Shown in pieces: positions 18,455 through 27,478 of a stretch of DNA of 64,000 nucleotides (position 1 is the first letter of the stretch; the number at the start of each line of letters is the position of its first letter). The translations under genes and the position numbers were made by a program. The notes beneath the pieces were generated by a model. The model saw only the letters and a program-made list of their open reading frames with translations. It had not been told where the DNA came from and ran no database searches. The stretch is from the NCBI GenBank assembly GCA_031280645.1, contig JAITGL010000050.1, positions 10,168 to 74,167 on the forward strand, read 5' to 3'. Source of the stretch: Tannerellaceae bacterium (lineage in GTDB: Bacteria > Bacteroidota > Bacteroidia > Bacteroidales > Tannerellaceae).

Positions 18455-19149
18455 TCGGGGCGAGGCTGGTCGGGGTCGAAGGCGTAGCCGTACCCTATCC
18501 GGTTAATGAGGCAATCGGCATAGCGGCCGAGTTTTTTCCGCAGTCGGGCTATGTGTACGTCGACGGTGCGCTCGAGTACAAAGCCGTCGTTGCTCCAGGC
18601 TTTTTCGAGAATATCGGTTCGCGAGAAAAATTCTTTTTCTCTTTTGAGAAGGAGATAAAGGATGTTATACTCGGTGCGCGTAAGCTCCACTCGTTCCTTA
18701 TCCACATACACCGTCTTGGCCTTTGTGTCGAGCGCAAGTCCGCCCGACTGCAAAACCTCCGGCGCGACCGTAGCTCCCCGCTTGAGCACGCTCCTGACCC
18801 GGGCAACGACCTCCTTAACTGAGAAGGGTTTCGTTATGTAATCGTCGCCGCCGATCGAGAATCCGGTAAGCAAATCATTCTCCGAGTTTTTTGCCGTGAG
18901 AAATATGATGGGGATATTATTACCCTCCTTCCTGAGCCGGTTAGCCATTGCAAAGCCCGACATGCCTGCCATCATCACGTCGAGCAGCAGTAGGCTATGG
19001 GCGGGCTCCAGCTTGCGCAACGCCTCCTCGGCCGACGAGGCCGAATCAATATGATACCCTTCGTGTTCAAGATTAAACTGCAACACTTCGCGGATATCGG
19101 GCTCGTCGTCGACAATAAGTATGCGAATATTATTGGCTTTCGTAACCAT
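18451..19149 (-). CDS. OmpR/PhoB-type response regulator
   Basis: 232 aa starting MVTKANNIRILIVDDEPDIREVL. The receiver domain (residues 8-120) has the acidic pair Asp14/Asp15, phospho-acceptor Asp57 (LLLLDVMMAGMSG), Thr85 and Lys107 (DDYITKPFS). The C-terminal winged helix (about 135-230) shows ELTRTEYNILYLLL and RTVDVHIARLRKKLG. It controls transcription after phosphorylation by the kinase encoded by the overlapping downstream gene. A TAnnTTTG element (TAGATTTG, 19185-19178) lies about 28 nt upstream of the ATG, without a clear -33 box. Confidence 0.95.
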   Translation of the reverse strand: MVTKANNIRILIVDDEPDIREVLQFNLEHEGYHIDSASSAEEALRKLEPAHSLLLLDVMMAGMSGFAMANRLRKEGNNIPIIFLTAKNSENDLLTGFSIGGDDYITKPFSVKEVVARVRSVLKRGATVAPEVLQSGGLALDTKAKTVYVDKERVELTRTEYNILYLLLKREKEFFSRTDILEKAWSNDGFVLERTVDVHIARLRKKLGRYADCLINRIGYGYAFDPDQPRPE

Positions 19150-19369
19150 GATTATTTTTGTTTATTGATTTTGGGCGCAAATCTAAGATATTATCAGACA
19201 ATCTCACTTTAGGATTTAAATAAAGCAATGAAGGCTCTTGGGGACTATACTCCGTGCGGAAGCGCCTCCGTAACGGCGAACGCGACGATTCTACGGGAGC
19301 GGCATCAATCAGTTTTAAAACTCCTACATTTGCCGGCAAAACATTCATAACTATATAACATTTCTCGAA

Positions 19370-21223
19370 ATGAAAAGACGTCTTCTTTTTCTCGCGGCAG
19401 TTTTTCTTTGCTGGCTGCTGCTCTTAGCTCTGCAAAAGCCTGTTTTTATGCTTTACCATATCGGCCTTGCCGGCGGAAGCTCGGTTACCGACTGGCTTGC
19501 TGTGATCAGGTATGGGTTGAGGCTCGACATTGCAGTGGCGGTTTATCTTACTATTATTCCTTTGCTGGCCGTTGTGCTTTCCTTTAATATTAAGGAAAGA
19601 CATTGGCGATGGCTTACCGTTGGGCTCAGGATTTATTTTGCGACGGTTCTTTTTGCAATGGCGGTTATATTCTTTGTGGATATGGCTCTCTATACTTTTT
19701 GGGGATTCAGACTCGATGCTACGATATTGTTCTATATCCAATTTCCCGGCGGGGCTATGGCGAGTATGCCCGTATGGATTTCGATAAGGCAGGCTCTGTT
19801 CTCAATGATTTACATTGCGCTTGGGCTTTGGCTCTTTTACGGCTGGGCGATGCGGTTCTTCAGAGTTGATTCGGGCGAGGAGAAAAGGGCTACCCGCATT
19901 GTTATTGCGTTGCCGCTGCTGGTTTTTGTGTTCGGCATCGTGGAGAATAAAGGCTTTATGAGGTCGACGATTGGGTCGGTATATTTCAGTGAGAGACAGT
20001 TTTTGAATCATGCGGCGATTAATCCGGCCTTTAGCCTTGTGTCGTCGGTTATAAAGCAGCTCGACTTCGGATCGCAGTTCCGGTTTGAAAACGAGGAGAT
20101 GAGGGAAGAGGTATTCTCGTCGCTGTTCGCTCCGGCGCCGGGCGGCTCTGATACTGCGGCCATGCAGATGCTGCGAACTCCCCGCCCCTCCAACATTGTC
20201 CTGATTATCCTCGAAAGCTTTTCGGCCAACGCTATCGAACCGCTGGGAGGAACGCCGGGCATAACCCCATGCCTGAATAAGATAGCCGGCGAGGGAATAT
20301 TATTCTCCAACGTATACGCCAGCTCGTTCCGCACCGACCGCGCCCTGCCGGCCATCCTCAACGGCTATCCGGCCCAGCCCACAACTTCGCTGATGAAATA
20401 TCCCGCCAAATGCGCCTCGCTCCCCTCGTTAGCTAAAAGCCTTTCGGCTGAAGGATATTCAACGGAGATGCTCTACGGCGGCGACATCACCTACACCAAC
20501 ATGCTGAGCTACTTTAACGGCTCCGGCTACCAAAAGATAATTTCGGGCAAAGACTTTCCTCCGACTCAGCTGCTCAACAAATGGGGAGCCAACGACGACG
20601 TTACCTTCAGCTACCTCCACCGGATGCTTACCGACAATCCCGACACAACCCGCTTGCGCTTTACAACATTCCTTACGATAAGCAGCCACGAGCCCTTCGA
20701 TGTGCCGTACCATCGTTTGAAAGAATTATATCCTAACGCGGTGGCCTTTACAGATAGCTGTATTGGAGCCTTTGTCGACAGCCTCAAGGCAAGCCCCGTA
20801 TGGAATAACACTCTGATAGTTTTCATGGCCGATCACGGCTTCCGCTATCCCGACCACCTGTCTGAATACGAGCCGGCCCGGTATCATATTCCGCTGCTAT
20901 GGGCTGGAGGAGCCGTTGCCCGCCAAGCGAAGATCGAAACGATTGCTTCGCAGAACGATCTGGCCGCAACGCTGCTGGGCGCGCTTGGGATTAATGCGGA
21001 CGATTATCTGTTTAGCCGTAACATATTCAACCCCGATGTTCCGCCGTTTGCGTTCTACACGTTTAGCAACGGTTTCGGCTTTGTGGATCCTACGGGCGCA
21101 ACGGCTTACGACAACGACAGCAACCGCCGCCTCATGTTCATCCCCGAAGAGGGCGGGCGCGAGAGGCTTGATAAAGGGAAAGTATTGCTGCAAACATTGT
21201 ATAAGGATTTGGGAAGCAGGTAA
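19370..21223 (+). CDS. LtaS-like membrane sulfatase (phosphoglycerol transferase family)
   Basis: 617 aa. The first about 210 residues hold five hydrophobic helices, and the rest is an extracytoplasmic sulfatase-fold domain. Motifs: [14 protein letters not shown] (metal-binding Glu), [17 protein letters not shown] (the Thr is the likely nucleophile), [10 protein letters not shown], and [12 protein letters not shown] (Asp-His metal ligands). In Firmicutes this family polymerises lipoteichoic acid. In Bacteroidota, members probably transfer phosphoglycerol or phosphoethanolamine-type groups to envelope glycans or lipids; the substrate is not known here. TACATTTG at 19325-19332 is a possible -7 element. 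hisB follows 25 nt later. Confidence 0.88.
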   Translation: MKRRLLFLAAVFLCWLLLLALQKPVFMLYHIGLAGGSSVTDWLAVIRYGLRLDIAVAVYLTIIPLLAVVLSFNIKERHWRWLTVGLRIYFATVLFAMAVIFFVDMALYTFWGFRLDATILFYIQFPGGAMASMPVWISIRQALFSMIYIALGLWLFYGWAMRFFRVDSGEEKRATRIVIALPLLVFVFGIVENKGFMRSTIGSVYFSERQFLNHAAINPAFSLVSSVIKQLDFGSQFRFENEEMREEVFSSLFAPAPGGSDTAAMQMLRTPRPSNIVLIILESFSANAIEPLGGTPGITPCLNKIAGEGILFSNVYASSFRTDRALPAILNGYPAQPTTSLMKYPAKCASLPSLAKSLSAEGYSTEMLYGGDITYTNMLSYFNGSGYQKIISGKDFPPTQLLNKWGANDDVTFSYLHRMLTDNPDTTRLRFTTFLTISSHEPFDVPYHRLKELYPNAVAFTDSCIGAFVDSLKASPVWNNTLIVFMADHGFRYPDHLSEYEPARYHIPLLWAGGAVARQAKIETIASQNDLAATLLGALGINADDYLFSRNIFNPDVPPFAFYTFSNGFGFVDPTGATAYDNDSNRRLMFIPEEGGRERLDKGKVLLQTLYKDLGSR

Positions 21224-21248
21224 GCGTTCAACAATTAAGAATAACGAT

Positions 21249-22355
21249 ATGAAAAGAGCCCTTTTTATAGACAGAGACGGTACGATAGCCGTAGAGCCGC
21301 CGGTCGACTTACAGCTCGACTCGCTTGAGAAGCTTGAGTTTTATCCGAAAGTGATCCGTAACCTTTACCTCTTGCGCCGCCGGCTCGACTTCGAGTTCGT
21401 TATGGTTAGCAACCAAGACGGATTAGGAACGGCATCCTTCCCCGAAGAAAACTTCTACCCTGCCCATAATCTGATTTTAAAAACCTTGGCCGGCGAAGGC
21501 GTTGTATTTAACGACATCCTTATCGACCGCTCCTTACCCCGCGATAATTCCCCTTGCCGCAAGCCCGGTACGGGAATGTTGGGCAAATACGTGAGCGGCG
21601 AATACGACCTGTCGGCGTCTTATGTGATAGGCGATCGTCATACCGACGTGCTCCTTGCCCATAATCTCGGCGCAAAAGCCATCCGACTTTGCCGCCCGGA
21701 AGACGCCGTTGAAGATCCGAAGCCGCTTTTGGCAACCGCCGATTGGGACGAGATCGCAGCCTTCATCCTCAACGCCGAGCGGAAGGTGGTTGTGCTGCGC
21801 AAAACTCATGAGACCGACATCCGCATAGAAATCGCACTCGACGGTAGTGGGCGCACAACAATCGACACCGGCCTCGGATTCTTTAACCACATGCTGGAGC
21901 AAATAGGCCGTCATGCCGGCATCGACCTCGACATCCATGTACGTGGAGATTTGAATGTCGACGAGCATCACACCGTCGAAGACACGGCCTTAGCTCTCGG
22001 CGAGGCCCTGATGAAAGCCGTAGGCGACAAGCGAGGCATAGAACGCTACGGCTTCGCCCTCCCGATGGACGATTGCCTGTGTAGCGTGGCCATCGACCTG
22101 GGCGGCCGGCCCTGGCTTGTGTGGAACGCCGACTTTCGCAGGGAAAAAATAGGCGATATGCCCACCGAGATGTTCCGACACTTCTTCAAGAGCCTGAGCG
22201 ACGCCGCGAAAATGAACCTCAACATACGCGCCGAAGGCGACAACGAGCATCATAAGATAGAGGGAATCTTCAAGGCCTTTGCCCGCAGCCTGAAAGCAGC
22301 CGTGGCGCGCGATCTTAGCCGGAATGAACTCCCTTCTACCAAAGGTCTCCTGTGA
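21249..22355 (+). CDS. hisB: Bifunctional histidinol-phosphatase / imidazoleglycerol-phosphate dehydratase
   Basis: 368 aa from ATG 21249. Residues 1-165 are a HAD phosphatase (FIDRDGT with Asp8/Asp10; [16 protein letters not shown]). Residues about 180-368 are the dehydratase, with [31 protein letters not shown] and [14 protein letters not shown]. It catalyses steps 6 and 8 of histidine synthesis. The Zn loop of the E. coli enzyme (four Cys/His ligands) is missing: the matching stretch is [13 protein letters not shown] with one Cys. No other his gene is in the window. Its TGA overlaps the sbcD start by 4 nt. Confidence 0.95.
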   Translation: MKRALFIDRDGTIAVEPPVDLQLDSLEKLEFYPKVIRNLYLLRRRLDFEFVMVSNQDGLGTASFPEENFYPAHNLILKTLAGEGVVFNDILIDRSLPRDNSPCRKPGTGMLGKYVSGEYDLSASYVIGDRHTDVLLAHNLGAKAIRLCRPEDAVEDPKPLLATADWDEIAAFILNAERKVVVLRKTHETDIRIEIALDGSGRTTIDTGLGFFNHMLEQIGRHAGIDLDIHVRGDLNVDEHHTVEDTALALGEALMKAVGDKRGIERYGFALPMDDCLCSVAIDLGGRPWLVWNADFRREKIGDMPTEMFRHFFKSLSDAAKMNLNIRAEGDNEHHKIEGIFKAFARSLKAAVARDLSRNELPSTKGLL

Positions 22356-23548
22356 AAATAATCCATACGTCTGATTGGCACCTCGGCCAGACCTTTTACG
22401 GCTACGAGCGCAAAGAGGAACACCAAGTATTCCTTGCATGGCTGCTGCGAAAGCTTTCCGACGAGGCAGCCGACGTTCTGCTGATTGCCGGCGACGTGTT
22501 CGACAGTCCTAATCCGTCGGCCGAATCGCAGTCGATGTACTACCGTTTCCTCCGCCGGGCCGCCGCCGAGAATCCGTTGCTGACCATTATCGTTACGGCC
22601 GGAAATCACGACTCGGCAGCCCGGCTCGAAGCGCCCTCCCCTCTGCTTGAGGAGATGCGGGTGCATACCCGCGGCATTGTGCAGCGCAACTCCGGCGGCG
22701 AGATTAACCTCGACAGGCTTATCATTCCGTTGCAGAAGGATGGCGAAACCAAGGCCTGGTGCCTTGCCGTACCTTATCTCCGCCAAGGCGATTATCCGCC
22801 GTCGGTCAATTATTCGGAGGGAGTTGCCAAGCTTTATCGCGCGTTGCTTGACGCTGTGCCCGATCCTAAGCTGCCCGTAATCGCTATGGGGCATTTGCAT
22901 GCAACGGGAGCCGAACTCTCGGTCGACGATCAGTCGGAGCGCACCATTATCGGGGGATTGGAATCTGTGTCGCAGGAGGCTTTTCCTTCGGAGATAACAT
23001 ACGTGGCATTGGGGCATCTGCATCGGGCGCAGCGCGTGTCGGGGCGGGATAATGTTCGCTACGCCGGAGCTCCGGTTCCGATGTCGTTTGCCGAGAGGAA
23101 TAACAGGCAGGGCGTTAATGTTGTGGAAATAGGCGAGGTTGAGGGCGTAGGCAGGCTGGAGTTTGATCCTCCGGCGCGGTTGATCTCCCTGCCTCGCGAT
23201 CCGGGACCGCTGCAATCTGTTATCGACGAGCTGGCCGCCTTGCCCGACGGCGATATTACCGCCTTTTCGCCTTACGTGGAGGTAAAGGTAAAGATTACGG
23301 AGCCCGAACCGTCTCTGCGCTTTCGCATCGAGGAGGCTCTGAAGGGAAAGGCGGTTCGCCTGGCGGGGATAAAGGCCGAACTGCCTCCGAAGGAAAAGAG
23401 CGCGGGAGAGGCTTCGTTTGACGATATAAAGAAAATAGAGCCCTTGGAGGTGGCGTTAGACGTTTACCGTCGTAAATACGGCGGCAGCGAGATGCCCCAA
23501 GCCATGAAAGATCTGCTGTTAATTGCAATCAGGGAAGCCCAACAATGA
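22352..23548 (+). CDS. sbcD: Exonuclease subunit SbcD (Mre11 family)
   Basis: 398 aa. The start is GTG at 22352, overlapping the hisB stop (GTGA). The metallophosphatase motifs are present: [39 protein letters not shown] and [10 protein letters not shown]. With SbcC it forms an ATP-dependent nuclease that opens DNA hairpins and trims double-strand ends. The sbcC ATG overlaps its stop (ATGA). Such a hairpin nuclease is relevant because the genome carries many inverted-repeat arrays, one of them directly after sbcC. Confidence 0.95.
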   Translation: MKIIHTSDWHLGQTFYGYERKEEHQVFLAWLLRKLSDEAADVLLIAGDVFDSPNPSAESQSMYYRFLRRAAAENPLLTIIVTAGNHDSAARLEAPSPLLEEMRVHTRGIVQRNSGGEINLDRLIIPLQKDGETKAWCLAVPYLRQGDYPPSVNYSEGVAKLYRALLDAVPDPKLPVIAMGHLHATGAELSVDDQSERTIIGGLESVSQEAFPSEITYVALGHLHRAQRVSGRDNVRYAGAPVPMSFAERNNRQGVNVVEIGEVEGVGRLEFDPPARLISLPRDPGPLQSVIDELAALPDGDITAFSPYVEVKVKITEPEPSLRFRIEEALKGKAVRLAGIKAELPPKEKSAGEASFDDIKKIEPLEVALDVYRRKYGGSEMPQAMKDLLLIAIREAQQ

Positions 23549-26500
23549 AAGTATTAGCAATAAGGGGAAAAAACATAGCGTCGCTCGAAGGCGTGTTTGA
23601 AATCGACTTCACTCGCGAGCCTCTGTCCTCGGCCGGCATATTCGCCATCACGGGCAGCACCGGATCGGGCAAATCCACGCTGCTCGACGTTTTATGCCTG
23701 GCGCTGTTCGGCAATACCCCGCGCATGAGCGTGGTGACGGAGAACAAAAGGATAGTAACCGACGTTGGGAACGAAACCATAAGCCAGGACGATTGCCGAA
23801 CACTACTCCGTCGCGGTACGGCCGAGGGATACGCCGAGGCCGACTTTATATCGCTCGACGGTACGAGGTATCGCTCCACATGGTTAGTAAGGCGGGCGAG
23901 GGGTAAAGCCGACGGAGCCCTGCAAAAAACGGAAATGAGGCTTATTAACTTGGATGCCGGAAATGAAATCCAGGGCGTGAAAGGCGAGCTCGAAAAGAAA
24001 GTGGAGGAACTGATAGGACTTACTTTCGCCCAGTTCACCCGGGCCGTACTACTCGCGCAGGGCGATTTCGCCACCTTCCTGAAAGCCAGGCAGCCCGAAA
24101 AAGCCGAGCTGCTCGAAAAACTTACCGGCTCTGAAATATACTCGCAGATATCAGTCGTGATTCACGAAAAAAAGAAAGAAGCGGCAGGAGCTTACCTCGC
24201 CATGCGGCAGCGCATACAAGCCATCGACACGCTCCCTTCCGAACAGCTCGCCGCTTACGAAGAAGAACGTAACATCCTGTCGGCCGAATTGCCCGCCGCA
24301 CAAAACACGCTTGACATCATCATCGCAAAACTAAAATGGATATCCGACCTCGAAGCCTTAATAAAGAATATCAAGCTGTCGGAAGAAATCCTTAACGGCA
24401 TAAACAAGAAAACCGCCGACGCCGCGCCGCGATTCGATCTGATTGCACGCATTGAGAGCGTGCAGCACATGAGAGACGGCTTTAACTCCGCTCGCAGCCT
24501 GTTGCAGCAGACTGAAACCGACGAGGCCGAGCTTGCCGAAGCCGCAAGCAGATACGATACGCTTCTTGCCCGATTAAAAGAGGCCTCGGATACTTGCGCC
24601 GCCAACGACGAAATCCTCCGCGGGCTCAACGCCGAATGGGAAACCGTACAGCCTGCGCTCCGCGAGGCGAGAGACCTCGATATAAAAATAGCCGGCGGCA
24701 AGGCCAACCTTGAGGATACCCAACGCGAAATAGCCAAGGCCATATCCGAAAAGCTCCTCCTCGAACAGTCTCTCCTATCGCTCGTTGAGGAGATGGAAGC
24801 AGCGCAAGCCGAAATGGAAGCTGCCGGCGCGCGCCTCCTCTCGCTTCAACCTTTCGCCCCTCTGATTCCCGATATAAGCCTTATAATCGAACTCCTTAAC
24901 GATTTGGATTCAACCGGCGCAAAGCGGCGCGAGGCCGTTTGCAAGCTTGAAAAAAATGAAGCCGGGCTCAAGGAATCGGAGTCGGGCCTGAAACGCGCGC
25001 AGATAGAGCTGAACAATATCGGCAGCCTGCCGGGCATGGCCCTTCAGCCGGGAATTGTAGCCCTTCGGGCCGGTTTGACCAGCGGCGAGCCTTGTCCGCT
25101 TTGCGGCAGCAGGCATCATCCGGTAAAAGATATGAGCGAGGAGCAAATTAAGGAGGCCGAAAGGTTAAACGAACGGATAAGCCGGCTTGCTTCGGAGGTG
25201 GAAAAGAGTAAGGCCGCAGTTGCATCTTCGCTCTCGCAGGTCGAAAATTATTCATCCCGGTACGCCGAGCTTTATGCTAAAACCGGCAACTTATTGCAGT
25301 TACTGCCGGAATGGGAAAACGAGCCAGGGCGCAGGTCGCTGGCCTCAACCCTTAAAAGCGCGGCGGCCGGCTGGGATTCGTCCTCGCGGCAAGAAAAAGA
25401 AAACAAGGAGATTGTAAGCCGGAATAATACCCTGATCGAAAGCGGCCGCAGCCGCCTGCAATCGCTGCTCGCTTCGCTTGATGAAAAACAGGCCAAGGAA
25501 GCCTCGCAGCTTGCCGCCCTTAAAATCCTCGCCGCCCGGCGCAGCGAGCTGCTTGATGGCCGCAACGCCTCCGATATAGATTCGGGCTTCTCGCAAAAGC
25601 GGAAGGAGGCCGAGCTTAATGCGGCCAAGGCCAGGCAGGCAAGCGACAAATTATTATCGGATGCCAATATCCTGAAAGGTTCTATCGAGCAATTGCAACG
25701 CAATATTACCGCCAGGCGCTCGGCCCTCGACAACGCAAACGCCGCCCTGGACCGCTTGCTTGAGCAAAGCCCCAAGCCAATATCGCGCAGCGAGCTCCAA
25801 AATCTTTTTTCAAAAGATATTTATTGGATACAGAAAGAGAAGGAGGCCCTTGCCGGATTGGAGAAACAAAAAACAATCGCCTTGGCCAACCTCAACCTCT
25901 ACCGTTCACAGCTCGATAACCACCGCGAACAGCCCCTGAAACCATCCGAAACCGAACCGCCCCGGCTGATAGAAGAACGCCGCAACGAAATAACGCTCCG
26001 CATCGACTTTATCATTAACCGCGTCGCTACAATAAAGGCCATACTCAACCGCGACGCCGAAGCCCGCAACCAAATAGCATCCCTGTCGGCCGAGCTTGAG
26101 CGGACAAGCCTGCGGAACGCAAGCTGGGAAAAGCTCGACGATTTGCTCGGCTCGGCAAATGGATCGAAGTTTAAGGAGATAGCCCAGGGATATACGCTTG
26201 ATACCCTGCTGGCTCACGCCAACCGTAGCCTCAAGGATCTCAGCCGCCGCTATGTGCTGCAACGCATCGCCGGAACCCTTGCATTACAGGTTATTGATCT
26301 CGACATGCTCGGCGAGGTCAGAACGGTACACTCGCTGTCGGGCGGCGAATCCTTCCTGCTCTCGCTTGCCCTTGCCCTGGGTTTATCGTCGCTTTCAACC
26401 GAAAGGATGAAAATAGAATCGCTTTTTATCGACGAAGGATTCGGCTCGCTCGACGTCGACTCTCTCCGCCTTGCCCTCCACGCCCTGGAGCGTCTCCAGA

Positions 26501-26619
26501 CCCAGGGCCGAAAGATCGGCGTGATATCGCACGTTGCCGAGATGACCGAAAGCATTGCCGCAAGGATAAATGTGCAAAAGCTGGCCAACGGGCGGAGCGA
26601 ACTAAGGATAGAGGGATGA
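23545..26619 (+). CDS. sbcC: Exonuclease subunit SbcC (Rad50 family SMC-like ATPase)
   Basis: 1024 aa. The Walker A GSTGSGKST spans residues 37-45. Two long coiled-coil regions (about 180-500 and 535-830) surround a zinc hook CPLC (Cys517, Cys520). The C-terminal ATPase half has the signature LSGGESFLLSLALALGLSS and Walker B LFIDEGFGSLD near residue 960. It dimerises through the hook and drives the SbcD nuclease. Length is normal for the family. It is the last gene of the operon, and the 42-bp array B starts directly after its stop. Confidence 0.95.
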   Translation: MKVLAIRGKNIASLEGVFEIDFTREPLSSAGIFAITGSTGSGKSTLLDVLCLALFGNTPRMSVVTENKRIVTDVGNETISQDDCRTLLRRGTAEGYAEADFISLDGTRYRSTWLVRRARGKADGALQKTEMRLINLDAGNEIQGVKGELEKKVEELIGLTFAQFTRAVLLAQGDFATFLKARQPEKAELLEKLTGSEIYSQISVVIHEKKKEAAGAYLAMRQRIQAIDTLPSEQLAAYEEERNILSAELPAAQNTLDIIIAKLKWISDLEALIKNIKLSEEILNGINKKTADAAPRFDLIARIESVQHMRDGFNSARSLLQQTETDEAELAEAASRYDTLLARLKEASDTCAANDEILRGLNAEWETVQPALREARDLDIKIAGGKANLEDTQREIAKAISEKLLLEQSLLSLVEEMEAAQAEMEAAGARLLSLQPFAPLIPDISLIIELLNDLDSTGAKRREAVCKLEKNEAGLKESESGLKRAQIELNNIGSLPGMALQPGIVALRAGLTSGEPCPLCGSRHHPVKDMSEEQIKEAERLNERISRLASEVEKSKAAVASSLSQVENYSSRYAELYAKTGNLLQLLPEWENEPGRRSLASTLKSAAAGWDSSSRQEKENKEIVSRNNTLIESGRSRLQSLLASLDEKQAKEASQLAALKILAARRSELLDGRNASDIDSGFSQKRKEAELNAAKARQASDKLLSDANILKGSIEQLQRNITARRSALDNANAALDRLLEQSPKPISRSELQNLFSKDIYWIQKEKEALAGLEKQKTIALANLNLYRSQLDNHREQPLKPSETEPPRLIEERRNEITLRIDFIINRVATIKAILNRDAEARNQIASLSAELERTSLRNASWEKLDDLLGSANGSKFKEIAQGYTLDTLLAHANRSLKDLSRRYVLQRIAGTLALQVIDLDMLGEVRTVHSLSGGESFLLSLALALGLSSLSTERMKIESLFIDEGFGSLDVDSLRLALHALERLQTQGRKIGVISHVAEMTESIAARINVQKLANGRSELRIEG

Positions 26620-26620
26620 A

Positions 26621-27395
26621 TTAAAACCGTGTTTGTTTTCGGAGGAATCTCGCCAACAAACCAAAACGTACCTGTTTTCGCCTCGTTGAGGCCTCATTAA
26701 AGCAAAAACGTAGTTGTTTTCGCCTCGATTTGGCCTCATTCAAGCAAAAACGTAGTTGTTTTGGCCTCGTTTTCCCGAAAACCAGGCAAAAACACACCTG
26801 TGTTTGATTAAAAAACAGCAGTTTTCATCGAACCCAACTACGTTTTCACTTGCATGAGGCCAAATTGAGCCCAACACAACTACGTTTTTGTTTGTATGAG
26901 GCCAAATTGAGCCCAACACAACTACGTTTTTACCTGCATGAGGCCAAATCGAGCCCAACCCAACTACGTTTTTGCTTGCATGAAGCCAAATGCAGCCTAA
27001 CCCAACTACGTTTTTGCCTCACTGACGCTTCCGACAGGCAAAACCCATGTGGGTTTTGCCTCATGCGGGCCTCCGGATAGCGAAACCCACTTGGGTTTTG
27101 CCTCAATGAGGGCCGAATCATGCCAAACCCATTCGGGTTTACGTTGAAAAGCGTCGTAATTTATCCAAACCCAAATGGGTTTTGCCTTCCGAAGGCCTTT
27201 TTCAGGCAAAACCCAGGTGGGTTTGGGTTGGCTGAGGGCAAAACGAGGCCAAACCCAAATCGGTTTCGTCTGAAAAGCGCTATGATTTATCCAAACCCAA
27301 ATGGGTTTTGCCTTCCGAAAGCCTTTTTCAGGCAAAACCCATTTGGGTTTGGGCTGGCTGAGGGCAAAACGGGGCTAAACCCATTCGGGTTTGGA
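26621..27395. repeat. Array B: 42-bp tandem repeats with changing inverted-repeat core, 18 phased units
   Basis: Core centres lie at 26670.5 and every 42 bp up to 27384.5, with no slippage. Units 1-4 have AAAACGTAGTTGTTTT-type cores, units 5-9 CCCAACTACGTTTT, and units 10-18 the near-perfect palindrome AAACCCannnTGGGTTT with variable centres (ATGT, ACTT, ATTC, AAAT, AGGT). The half-unit between cores changes too (GCCTCGATTTGGCCTCATT, CATGAGGCCAAATTGAGC, CTTCCGAAGGCC). A partial unit sits right at the sbcC stop. Units 1-9 share sequence with array C. Confidence 0.95.
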
Positions 27396-27409
27396 TTGAC
27401 GGGGAGGGT

Positions 27410-27443
27410 AAAAAAAGCGCGCCGCCATGGGTATGGGGCGCGC
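27410..27443 (-). terminator. Intrinsic terminator of the first GLUG lipoprotein gene
   Basis: Minus strand: GCGCGCC (27443-27437), a 13-nt loop, GGCGCGC (27423-27417), then TTTTTT. It ends beside array B. Confidence 0.8.
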
Positions 27444-27478
27444 TCGGAGGTTTTGCTATCTGTTATTAGCTTGGATTG

